From: Paractinoplanes polyasparticus
Lineage (GTDB): Bacteria; Actinomycetota; Actinomycetes; Mycobacteriales; Micromonosporaceae
NCBI RefSeq assembly: GCF_019710575.1
Contig: NZ_JAHWFK010000040.1
Coordinates: forward strand, 177,965-241,964
DNA: 64,000 bases
Reading direction: 5' to 3'
Shown: positions 41,523-50,227 of the stretch, in pieces
Position numbering within the stretch: position 1 is the first letter of the stretch
Layout of the letters: each line of letters starts with the position of its first letter
Translations under genes and position numbers: made by a program
The notes under the pieces: model-generated
The model's database searches: none
Seen by the model: only the letters and a program-made list of their open reading frames with translations
Told to the model about the DNA's origin: nothing

Positions 41523-42550
41523 GAGAAAAACACCTTCCATCCGGCGAGCACCAGACCGGCGACGGCCACCACCGCGACGAGCGTCAGCCAGCCGAGAAAC
41601 CGGCCGGCCGCAGCCGTCGGTGGTGGTGGTGACGCGGAGCCGGTCTGCCGCGGAATCGTGTTCTCGTTCTTCCGCCCGCGTTCCGTGTCGAAGGCGGCCC
41701 GGCCCGCGTCGAGGGCGGCGTCGCGACCCGGATCGGTGTCGACGGGCAGCGGATCGCCCAGCCGGCGCAGGATCTGGGCGGCGCCGGGCCGGCTACCGGG
41801 CTCGTCGGCGAACACCCCGTCCAGCAGGCTCGCCAGGGAGCTGCTCTCGGCCGTCGCGCCGTTGGCGACGAGTTTCCCGGCCGGGAGCCCGGTGACCACG
41901 TGCGAGGCGATCAGGCCGGCCGCCCACACGTCGTCGCGGGGGTCGGCGATCACGTGGCGTGTGGCCCGGGGCGGCATCCACGGCGACGAGACCTCCTGGC
42001 GGTACGGCTCACCGGCGGCGCCGGCCCGGCCGAAGCCGGTCAGGCACACCTCGCGGCCGTCCCACCGCACCACCCCCGGATGCAGTCCACCGTGCACCAC
42101 GCCGGCCTCGGTCAGGAATGTCAGCGCCCGGAACAGCGAGGTCTGGAATCCGTGCCTCTGGTTGAGCAGCAGGCGTCCGGCGAGGTCGGCCACGGGCTGC
42201 CCGAAGGCGGGGCGGCGCAGCAGGTAGGGCCGGTCGGCGTTCAGGTCGTAGCCGACCAGGTGGGGGAGACCGGCGGGATAGGACGAACCGTACCGGCGGA
42301 CGAGCCGGAGCGCGGCCCGGATCTCGTTGTGCAGCTGGTCGAGCGCTTCGCGGTCCGGGCGGTCCGGGTCCGGGACGACCGCCCACTGCTCCATGAGCTC
42401 CGCCCCGTCGGCACTGTGCAGCGCGCGCACGGTCAGGCCGGGTGCGGCCGCCGTCCAGCGCCCACCGGTGGCGTTCACCGTGGTCCGGTCGCCCAGCGGC
42501 GTCAGGCAGGCCAGGCGTACGGCGTCGGCGTGCGAGGCCGGTTCAGGCAT
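41519..42550 (-). CDS. Membrane-anchored pseudokinase
   Basis: A 343-residue protein with a protein-kinase fold and a C-terminal transmembrane helix (FLGWLTLVAVVAVAGLVLAGW). The catalytic loop reads HGGLHPGV at 153-160, where active kinases have H-x-D-x-x-x-x-N: the Asp is Gly155 and the Asn is Val160. The metal-binding DFG is GFG at 172-174. The C-lobe is otherwise recognisable (DDVWAAGLIASHVVTGLPAG, then RPGAAQILRRLG). With three catalytic positions lost it should be a scaffold or nucleotide sensor rather than a kinase. It overlaps both neighbours and joins the GTPase and GAP1-like proteins at the membrane. Confidence 0.82.
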   Translation of the reverse strand: MPEPASHADAVRLACLTPLGDRTTVNATGGRWTAAAPGLTVRALHSADGAELMEQWAVVPDPDRPDREALDQLHNEIRAALRLVRRYGSSYPAGLPHLVGYDLNADRPYLLRRPAFGQPVADLAGRLLLNQRHGFQTSLFRALTFLTEAGVVHGGLHPGVVRWDGREVCLTGFGRAGAAGEPYRQEVSSPWMPPRATRHVIADPRDDVWAAGLIASHVVTGLPAGKLVANGATAESSSLASLLDGVFADEPGSRPGAAQILRRLGDPLPVDTDPGRDAALDAGRAAFDTERGRKNENTIPRQTGSASPPPPTAAAGRFLGWLTLVAVVAVAGLVLAGWKVFFS

Positions 42551-44831
42551 CCCGCTCCTCCTCGGTGATCCGGCCCAGACCCGGGCCCGTCTGGTTCCAG
42601 GTCATCTCCACCACCCCGCTGCGGGGCGTGACCAGGCGCAGCAGGCCCGCCAGGGAGCCCGAGCGGGCCCAGCACAGCTCGGACAGCAGCGGGCTGCGGC
42701 CGCGCTGGGCCAGTTCGTCGGTGACGTCGTCGCGCATGGACGCCGGCGCGAACCGCACGGCCCGGATCCGGCTCAGCGACAGCAGGTTCGTGTGCTTGGT
42801 GCGGCACAGCTGGACGAGCGGACCGTCGGCCGGCGTGTCCAGCAGGTCGGCCAGCTGGCGGGTCGGGCCCCAGTTCCCGTACGCCCGGGCCTGTGTCCGC
42901 CCGGCGCGGGCGAACGGCGGCGGCTCGTTGAGGTCGTGCAGGGCGAGGTGCCGCTCGTAGTCCTCGAGGCATTCGGTCATCCGGGCCGCGGCCATCTCCC
43001 ACGCGCCGGCCGGGAAACCGGTCCGGACCTGGTCCCACACGCCGGCCAGGGAAGCCTCCACGGCGTCGCGCAGATCGCCCTCGAGCAGCGCGTCGAGGCT
43101 CGGGTCGGCGCCCGTGTCGAGGGTGCCCTGATCCGGTCGCTGGGCCGCCGCCAATGCGGATCCCTGCTCTTTGAGGACCGCCGCGATCCGGTCCAGCGAC
43201 AGCGCGACGGCGACCGCGCTGTCCGCGAGATGGGCCTTGGCCGACGCGAGCCGCCACTCGTCGGTGATCACGCGGTGGAGCAGGCGGTCGAGGGTCTGAA
43301 CGACCCGCTGGGGCCCGCCGGTGTCGATGAGCTCGAGCCACCGGCGTGCCGCCGTGTGCCACCAGCCGAGCAGCGCCGCCACCGACACGAGGGTGGCCGC
43401 CACCACGATGCCGGCCCGCACACCGGGCGAGGTGGGCACGCCGAGCCGTTCGGCCGGCAGGATCCCGGCGATCAGCCCGGCCGCCACCACCGGGAGGTGG
43501 GCGCCGGCCACGACCGGGGCCGAACGGGCCGGACCCTCCGTGGCGGCCGCGGTCGGGCGCCGGGACAGCACCAGCAGAACACCGAGCAGGGCGAGCACCC
43601 CGGCTGCAATCCCCGCCGGGCCGGCCAGTCCGGCGCCGAACGACGCCACGGCGAGCAGCGCGAGGAGCCAGGCGGGCGCCGGGCGCAGCGGGAAGGCCGG
43701 TAGCGGCGGGAAGTCGGTGCCTGCCGTGGCGAGTTCCCGCAGATAGTTACCGCTTCCCCGTGGGGTCGCGGCGTCCGCGAGAAGCCGAAGCCACAACTGG
43801 GTGGACTCGATCGAGGACGAGCGCAGATGCCGTTCCGTGGCCGCGCTGAGCTCCGTGACGAATACGTCGGCGGACGCCGGGGCGAGGGCCTCGGGCGCCA
43901 CCCCCTGCGCGCGGATCTGGTCGCGGGTCGAGTCGTCGAGGCCCTCGCCGGGGTGATGACCGGCGTTGAGGACCCGTCCGACCGCGCGGTGGAACTGCCC
44001 GGCCAGCGACCGGGCGTGAGCAACCCGGAGGCCCGGGTGCCAGGCCGGCCCGCCCGGACCGAGCATCCCGATCGCGGCCGTGGCCGAGACCTGCCCGGCG
44101 TCGGCGGCGGCCTCGCGCGCGGCCCGCCTGGTCCGGGCCAGCTCCAGGCCGGGTGTGAGCAGGGCGTCGAGATCGGCGGGCGAGGTGAGCGGGGCGCCGC
44201 GCGGAAGGACGCCCTCGAACCCCGGATCGGTCCGGGCGGAGCTGCCTTCGCCGGTGATCGCGCGCAGCGCCCGCAGCCGGGCCGCGAGCAGATCGTCGGC
44301 CGCCAGCCGGCCCCCGAACGCGAGGAGCCCCGGACTGGCCACGTGGTTGGGCATGTCCTCGAGCTCGCTCAGCACGCCGTCGAAGACGTCGGGGATCTGC
44401 AGGCAGTCGTCCAGCAGGTCGAGCGCCGACCGGTCGGACTGACGCAGCAACGCCTCGGCCGACGTGATCGGCCGGGCCGAGTCGATCCACCACCCACAGC
44501 CCCGGCCCTGCACGTCGCTGACCCAGAGCGTCCCCACACCGGACGCCCCCAGCACCCCGGGCAGGTCGAGGGCCGGATGCGTGACGCCGTCCGGTGGTTC
44601 ACCGACCACGATGCACAGAACCGCCATCCGTCGGGCCGCCGCGATGTCGAACAACGTCTCGCGCATGTCCTCCAGGTCGCCGCGATGAACGATGACCAGC
44701 GCCCGATTGCCGGGCTGGTCCCAGGAGTGGTCGTCGACGAACATGCGCATCGCGTCCGGCGGGCGCAGATCGTGGCGGACCACGTGGTCGACGTCCCACA
44801 GCCCGGCGGACTGGCGCGGGATACCGGTCAT
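42543..44831 (-). CDS. Multi-TM protein of the GTPase/tubulin system, function unknown
   Basis: A 762-residue protein. Residues ~1-130 look like a Rossmann-type alpha/beta domain (NRALVIVHRGDLEDM, MAVLCIVVGEPPDGV). The middle is helical. Residues ~380-485 hold about four hydrophobic segments (WLLALLAVASFGAGL, GIAAGVLALLGVLLVL, LPVVAAGLIAGILPA, GIVVAATLVSVAALLGWW), and the last ~270 residues are helical and soluble. I recognise no enzyme motif. The ATG overlaps the stop of the tubulin-like gene (ATGA) and the 3' end overlaps the pseudokinase by 8 bases. It is probably the membrane hub for the tubulin-like protein and the pseudokinase. Confidence 0.7.
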   Translation of the reverse strand: MTGIPRQSAGLWDVDHVVRHDLRPPDAMRMFVDDHSWDQPGNRALVIVHRGDLEDMRETLFDIAAARRMAVLCIVVGEPPDGVTHPALDLPGVLGASGVGTLWVSDVQGRGCGWWIDSARPITSAEALLRQSDRSALDLLDDCLQIPDVFDGVLSELEDMPNHVASPGLLAFGGRLAADDLLAARLRALRAITGEGSSARTDPGFEGVLPRGAPLTSPADLDALLTPGLELARTRRAAREAAADAGQVSATAAIGMLGPGGPAWHPGLRVAHARSLAGQFHRAVGRVLNAGHHPGEGLDDSTRDQIRAQGVAPEALAPASADVFVTELSAATERHLRSSSIESTQLWLRLLADAATPRGSGNYLRELATAGTDFPPLPAFPLRPAPAWLLALLAVASFGAGLAGPAGIAAGVLALLGVLLVLSRRPTAAATEGPARSAPVVAGAHLPVVAAGLIAGILPAERLGVPTSPGVRAGIVVAATLVSVAALLGWWHTAARRWLELIDTGGPQRVVQTLDRLLHRVITDEWRLASAKAHLADSAVAVALSLDRIAAVLKEQGSALAAAQRPDQGTLDTGADPSLDALLEGDLRDAVEASLAGVWDQVRTGFPAGAWEMAAARMTECLEDYERHLALHDLNEPPPFARAGRTQARAYGNWGPTRQLADLLDTPADGPLVQLCRTKHTNLLSLSRIRAVRFAPASMRDDVTDELAQRGRSPLLSELCWARSGSLAGLLRLVTPRSGVVEMTWNQTGPGLGRITEEERDA

Positions 44832-47800
44832 TCGGCCGCCTCCTCGAGCTCTCCGAGGGTGGAGCGGACGGGGTTGGAGACCGCCTCGAACGTCATGTCC
44901 AGCGCGGCCGGGAGGATCTCGGCCCAGAACTCGCGGCGCATCTCGAGGCTCCGGTTGCCCCGCGGGATGCGGACGCTGATCCCGTCGAGGATCTTGAGCT
45001 CGTCCTCGGCCATCGCGCGGAAGACGCGGTACAGCGGGCTCGGCGCGCGCGGCGACGTCTCCAGCCCGAACGGCCGGGTCATCATCAGTTGCACGCTGAA
45101 GTCCTGCCGGATCACGTCGTCGTCGGCGATCGTCCATTCCTCGTACGACCGCAGCAGGCTGCCCCACGACGAGGCCGACTCGAACCTGTTCAGCTCGAGC
45201 GTCATCGAGATCGACTGCTGATGGCCCAGGCCGACCCGGACCAGGCCGGGCGAGACGTCCTCCCCCTCGAGGACGGTGATCTGCCCGTTCCACAGGGCGC
45301 ACAGGAACCGGTGCAGGATGCGGATCCGGTGCTCGCGGGTGGTCATCAGGTACCCGGGGTCCTCGCCGAGCCGCTGGCGCCAGCGCAGAAAGTCCTGCGG
45401 CTCCTCGTGGTGGACCGCGTCCGACCACTGCCGGAGCGTGTTGCGCAGCTCGGGCACCTCGGTGACGCTCATCGACGTCCGCACCAGGACAACCACCACC
45501 GACTCGGCGTCGACGGCGCGGAAGTCGTACACCGCGCCCGACTCGCGGGGCAGGTTGAGGCGGTTCGCGAGGAAGTTCTCGACCTCGGCGTCGCGGCCGC
45601 TCCCGGCGTACGCGATGAGGATCTTGAGCTGGCCGTTGCCCTGAGGGGAGAACCCGCCCGGGACCAGACCGGCGATCTTGTGGCGGAACTGGCTCAGGTC
45701 CTCCTCGGCGACGGGCTCCCCGGGTTTCTCGGCGGCGGCGCTCAAGAGGTCGTTGAGCGCCGGCAGCAGCGGCTGCTCGTCGACCGTCTGATAGCGGAAC
45801 AGCCGCTTCACGGACTGCTTGAGCCGGTCGCCGAGGTGGGCCACCGCGCTCTCCGCGCCGTGCTGGGTGCTCTTGATCATCATTTGCCGCCAGCCCTCGG
45901 CCCCGATGACCTCGCGCAGGACGTCCCCCGGGGTGGCCGTCGGCAGCAGCCGGCCCTGGGCGACGTAGTAGCTGACGAACCGCCGCATGGTCGCCTGGTA
46001 GAACGGCTCCATGTCGCCACCTTGCGGCGGCAGCAGGTAAGAGACGCCGGTGCGGGTGCGGTAAAGGTCCTTGGCCCGCTGGGTGAAACTGATGATGTCG
46101 TTGCGCTGCGCGTACTCGTTCAACCGCTGGACCAGCTGGTTCAGCTCGCGGCGCAGGCCGATCAGCTGCCGCTCCCAGACCGGGGTCTGCTCGGCCCACG
46201 CAGCGTGCCAGGCCCGCCGCGACCGCCACCGGTACCAGAGGTCCTGCCGTTCCAGCGAGTGCTGCACCTCGGGATCGGTCCACCGCATCCGGCGGAGCAT
46301 CCGGGACTCGACCGCCGGCAGCGGCGGCTTCACGTCGATACCGTCCGGCGGGGTGGGTTCGCCGCGCCGGCTCTCCAGCAGGCCGGCGAAGCCGAGCTGA
46401 TCGGCGCGGTCGCTGAGCGACGCGTCCCCGGCGAAGACCCGCTGCAGCCGGAAGATGTCCATCTCGCCGATGAGCTGCTGGGCCGCCCGGCGCGGGTCGA
46501 AGCGCTGGGCCAGCGCCGGCATCTGCATGCTGAGCTGCTGGTCGAGGGCGTCCAGGCCGCTGGTCATGGTGCGCACCCGGGTCCGCAGGGCACTCATGAT
46601 CGCGTCGTGCCCGCGCTCCGGGCGGACCTCGGTGAACTCCAGCGGCGCGCACACCCGCAGCGGATCCAGGTTCGACATCGCGAAGAACTGCTCGATGTAC
46701 GACCGGTTGTTCTCGGTCCGGCCGGGCGGCGGCGTGGCCAGTTCGTGCACGGCCTCCGACAGGAGCCGGGAGGCGACGATGTCGGCGAGCTCGTCGACCG
46801 GCACGGTCATCGAGGCGACCAGGGCGGTCGAGACGCCGCGGTTGCCGACCCCGGAGGCCGCGATCACCTCGCGTTCGACTCCCTTGTTGATGAATTCGTC
46901 GGCGAACGACTGGTAGAGCCGCCCGGCGCCCCCGGGGTGCTCGTCGGTCTCGTCCTGGTCGGTGGCGACCAGCGACATCACCAGCGACACGACCGAGCGA
47001 TGCAGGTCGTCCGGCTCCACGCCGGGCGGCCGGCTGAACAGGAACGCGGTCTGCACTGTGGACGGACGCAGCCGCACGTCGCCGAGGGTCGGGTACCGCA
47101 CGCCGAGCGATCCGGTGGTGCCGAAGTCGTCGAGCTGGGTGCCGGCCGCCTGGCCGTTCTGGTCGTCCACGAGGCGGAACAGGTCGAGCAGGGCGCGGCC
47201 GGAGTTGAGCATGGCCCGCCGGCCGCCGCCCAGGCCCTCCTCGAAGGCGGACGGCATGAGAACGAGCGGGTAGATCTGGGGTCGGAAGCCGCTCTGGTGC
47301 AGCGTGTGCCCGATCAGGTGGAGGAAGTCGTAGAAAATTCCGCAGCCGGTCCCACCGGCGACCGAGAACGACACGAACACGTCGCACGTGTTGCTGATCG
47401 CGCCGTTGAGCTGGCTTATCTGCGAGCCCGACTTGCTGATCCGTCCGATCGCCTCCCGCAGCGGTTCGGCGACCGGGCCTACGCCGTGCCGCAGGGTCTC
47501 GAACAACGACGCGCGCCCGACCGTCGGCAGCTGACCGGCGCCCCGGGGGAGCGGGCCGATCCGCGGCTCGCCGGCCGCGGCCGGTAGCCAGCCCTCGACG
47601 TACGGGAAAGCGTTGGTCCGCAGGCTCCGCGCCACCTCCGGGTAGGTGGGGTGGGACGGAACGAGGTCGCGGATGCGCTGCTGGGTGCGGTCGACGATGC
47701 CGCGGTACTCCTCGCTCGGGACGACCTGCCGCGGGATGCGGGCGAGCTCGGCGTCGTTCAGGTCGCCGTAGACGAACTGGAGGCAGGCCGGGAGCTGGTA

Positions 47801-47950
47801 CGGCTGGAAGTTCTCGCCGGTCATGACGTCCTGCAGCTCGGTGCCGTCCGGCCCGCACAACTCGTCGCGCAGACGCCGCTCGAGCTCAGCGCCGATGAGG
47901 CAACCGCTGCCGCCCAGCCCCACGTACAGCATCGGCTGATAGATCTTCAC
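44828..47950 (-). CDS. Tubulin-like (Tubulin_2-type) protein
   Basis: A 1040-residue protein. The N-terminus has a Gly-rich nucleotide-binding start, YVGLGGSGCLIG (residues 9-20), and the tubulin/FtsZ-type signature loop appears as VAGGTGCGIFYDF with GGTGCG at 199-204. These match the large bacterial Tubulin_2 family whose function is not established. The remaining ~700 residues are mostly helical. GTG start at 47950 with AGGAG 7 bases upstream: this is the only real ribosome site inside the long operon and follows its only gap (27 bases), so translation re-initiates here. Expected to bind GTP and possibly polymerise. Confidence 0.82.
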   Translation of the reverse strand: MKIYQPMLYVGLGGSGCLIGAELERRLRDELCGPDGTELQDVMTGENFQPYQLPACLQFVYGDLNDAELARIPRQVVPSEEYRGIVDRTQQRIRDLVPSHPTYPEVARSLRTNAFPYVEGWLPAAAGEPRIGPLPRGAGQLPTVGRASLFETLRHGVGPVAEPLREAIGRISKSGSQISQLNGAISNTCDVFVSFSVAGGTGCGIFYDFLHLIGHTLHQSGFRPQIYPLVLMPSAFEEGLGGGRRAMLNSGRALLDLFRLVDDQNGQAAGTQLDDFGTTGSLGVRYPTLGDVRLRPSTVQTAFLFSRPPGVEPDDLHRSVVSLVMSLVATDQDETDEHPGGAGRLYQSFADEFINKGVEREVIAASGVGNRGVSTALVASMTVPVDELADIVASRLLSEAVHELATPPPGRTENNRSYIEQFFAMSNLDPLRVCAPLEFTEVRPERGHDAIMSALRTRVRTMTSGLDALDQQLSMQMPALAQRFDPRRAAQQLIGEMDIFRLQRVFAGDASLSDRADQLGFAGLLESRRGEPTPPDGIDVKPPLPAVESRMLRRMRWTDPEVQHSLERQDLWYRWRSRRAWHAAWAEQTPVWERQLIGLRRELNQLVQRLNEYAQRNDIISFTQRAKDLYRTRTGVSYLLPPQGGDMEPFYQATMRRFVSYYVAQGRLLPTATPGDVLREVIGAEGWRQMMIKSTQHGAESAVAHLGDRLKQSVKRLFRYQTVDEQPLLPALNDLLSAAAEKPGEPVAEEDLSQFRHKIAGLVPGGFSPQGNGQLKILIAYAGSGRDAEVENFLANRLNLPRESGAVYDFRAVDAESVVVVLVRTSMSVTEVPELRNTLRQWSDAVHHEEPQDFLRWRQRLGEDPGYLMTTREHRIRILHRFLCALWNGQITVLEGEDVSPGLVRVGLGHQQSISMTLELNRFESASSWGSLLRSYEEWTIADDDVIRQDFSVQLMMTRPFGLETSPRAPSPLYRVFRAMAEDELKILDGISVRIPRGNRSLEMRREFWAEILPAALDMTFEAVSNPVRSTLGELEEAAE

Positions 47951-47977
47951 TGGTCTGCTCCTGTCATCGGCATGTCG

Positions 47978-50227
47978 TCACCACACGAGGGAGTCGTCGT
48001 CGTTGGAGCCGCCGAGGTCGTTCGGCTCGGCGGCGGATCTCGGCCGCGGCGCCGGTCGGCCCGGGGCCGGCCGGCGGCCCTCGTCGTTGATCCCGATCTG
48101 GTCGGCTCCGCCCGGCAGGTCGAAACGCTGCCCGGCGACCAGTTCCACCGCCGGCAGGTCGGGCGGCCGGAGCAGGTAGATCCCGCTGCGGCGTTCGAGC
48201 GAGTAGGCGTACTCGCCCGGGGCGGCCAGGTCGAGCCGGTGCAGGCCGCTCTCGTCGCGGACCGCGAAGCGGAACTGGCGCGCGCGGCGGTCCGGCGCGT
48301 CCAGCACCTGCGCCTGGCGGCCGTCGCGGTACAGCACGATCGCCAGCGGGCGGACGTTGCGTTCGGCCGCCCACCGGCGGAGGAAGACGACGAACCAGAC
48401 CAGCAGGGCGAAGACCGCCACGGCGCCCGCGCTCACGCCGACCCAGAACCAGGTCCGGGGCGGCGGCTCGACCGTGTACGCCACGGCCGCGTTCCCGTAC
48501 ACGATCTTGTCGTCCCCGGCGTCGACGACGCGCAGGGTGACCTGAGCAGGCCCACGCCGGCTGTCGCCGGCGAAGGTCATCGTGAACTTCTGCTGCGAGG
48601 TGCCGTTGCCGACCGACACCCGCATGGTCGCCGGCTGGATCGTGACGAGCGTGCCGTCGTCCAGGTTGGCCGGGACGAGCCGCACGTCGACGGCCCGGCC
48701 GAGCGTGTTGGCGAAGGCGACGACGCCCTCGACGGATCCGCCCGGACTCACCCGCTCACCGGACGGCGCCTGCACCGAGGCGTACAGGCTCGCACCGGAA
48801 CTCTGCACCGAGGTGGTCGCCGGTCGCTTGTCGGTGACGATGCCGTCGCCGCTCACCACGCCGGTGAACGACAACGACCCCGAGGCGGAGGCGGGAACGG
48901 TCACCCGGCCGGTGAACTGCCCGTCGCCGGCCTCCCGGTCGCCGTCCCGGCCGTCGTCGCGTACCGGCACCGTGGCCGGCTTGATCCCCTCACCGGACAT
49001 CTCGACGCTGACGGTGAGCCCGGCCAGGGAGGCCGCGTCGATCGCGCCGGTCGGCGTCATGATGTCGACCGAGGCGGTCACCTGCTGGCCGCTCGTGGGC
49101 TGCGGCGGGTCGACCACCACGGAGGCCTGCACCACGCCCTGCCACAGCACCCGCGCGCTGACCCGCTGGTCCGGTGTGCGGGGCGACGACCGCAGCCCTA
49201 TCTTCCAGGTCCCGGGCGCCGGATTCTTGATCCGCAGCACCTCGACCGCCGACCGCTCGCCGCTGGCCTCGAAGGTGCTGGCGCCGGCCGTCCCGTTCTT
49301 GGGAACCGTCGCGCCCTGCGGATCGTGGTAGTCGACCTCGACGGTGGGGTCGCCCTTGAGCACGGTCAGCGAGCCGTAGGTGGCGATGGCCGGCACGTCC
49401 ACCTCGAGCTCGGTGGTCTCACCGGTCGGCAGCTCGGCCTTCGACTCGCCGGACAGGGCGGCGCACCGGGCCGCGGCGAAGGCGGCCTGCAGCGCGGCCA
49501 CCACGTCCGCGGGGGCGGAGACGACCGTCGCCTCGGGGCGTCGAGCCCCCGTGTTGCACAGCTGCTGCCCGCCGGCCGCGGCGAAGGCGGCCAGCTTGGC
49601 CCGGTCGACCTGGGCGCCGAAGCCCAGCGGCCAGACCTGCACCTTCTCGGTCCGGGCCCGGGCCAGCAGGGTGTCCAGCTCGGCCTGGGCGGCCCGGTTG
49701 CGCAGATCGGCCACCCCGCCCCACCGAGGGCTGTCGGACACGTCGAGCTGGCCGTCGGTCAGCAGAAACATGATCTTCGGCCGGTCCTCCGCGCCGCCGC
49801 GCAACATCTGCAGGCCCTGCCGGACCGCGCTGGGGAAGTCGGTGTCGTCGTCCCGGCCCGGCTCCCGGATCTTGATCCGGTCCACGCAGGTGGCGAACTT
49901 CTCGCGGGCCGGCCCGGTGTTCGCGGCAGCCATCGGGCACACCACGTCGACCGGCCCCTGCCCCTGCCCGTTGTCGCTGGCGAACCCGACCACCGCCAGC
50001 CGCGACGCGGCCGAGAACTCGCTCTGCGTGATGATCTTCGCGGCTTCCCGCTCGGCGTCGACCCCTTCCGGCCGCAACGACCCCGACTCGTCCACCAGCA
50101 CGACGACGTCGACCGGCTTCGGTTCCCCCACGCCGGGCGCGGCCTGCGCCGGCAGTGGAACCATGACTGCGAACAGGCCGGCCGCCGCCACGCCGGTTGC
50201 CAACGTCCGGGTGCGAAATGCAATCAC
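47978..50227 (-). CDS. Secreted, membrane-anchored vWA protein
   Basis: A 749-residue type I membrane protein. Residues 1-30 are a signal peptide. The vWA domain (~36-230) has an intact metal site: DESGS at 46-50, the Thr in DDTDFPSAV and the Asp in LLTDGQLD. Several Ig-like beta domains follow (~255-570), then one transmembrane helix (~585-610, WFWVGVSAGAVAVFALLVWFVV) and a cytoplasmic beta-rich tail with an acidic end (NDLGGSNDDDSLVW). It could act as a surface sensor or adhesin that signals inward to the tubulin/GTPase proteins. It overlaps the upstream vWA gene by ATGA. Confidence 0.85.
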   Translation of the reverse strand: MIAFRTRTLATGVAAAGLFAVMVPLPAQAAPGVGEPKPVDVVVLVDESGSLRPEGVDAEREAAKIITQSEFSAASRLAVVGFASDNGQGQGPVDVVCPMAAANTGPAREKFATCVDRIKIREPGRDDDTDFPSAVRQGLQMLRGGAEDRPKIMFLLTDGQLDVSDSPRWGGVADLRNRAAQAELDTLLARARTEKVQVWPLGFGAQVDRAKLAAFAAAGGQQLCNTGARRPEATVVSAPADVVAALQAAFAAARCAALSGESKAELPTGETTELEVDVPAIATYGSLTVLKGDPTVEVDYHDPQGATVPKNGTAGASTFEASGERSAVEVLRIKNPAPGTWKIGLRSSPRTPDQRVSARVLWQGVVQASVVVDPPQPTSGQQVTASVDIMTPTGAIDAASLAGLTVSVEMSGEGIKPATVPVRDDGRDGDREAGDGQFTGRVTVPASASGSLSFTGVVSGDGIVTDKRPATTSVQSSGASLYASVQAPSGERVSPGGSVEGVVAFANTLGRAVDVRLVPANLDDGTLVTIQPATMRVSVGNGTSQQKFTMTFAGDSRRGPAQVTLRVVDAGDDKIVYGNAAVAYTVEPPPRTWFWVGVSAGAVAVFALLVWFVVFLRRWAAERNVRPLAIVLYRDGRQAQVLDAPDRRARQFRFAVRDESGLHRLDLAAPGEYAYSLERRSGIYLLRPPDLPAVELVAGQRFDLPGGADQIGINDEGRRPAPGRPAPRPRSAAEPNDLGGSNDDDSLVW

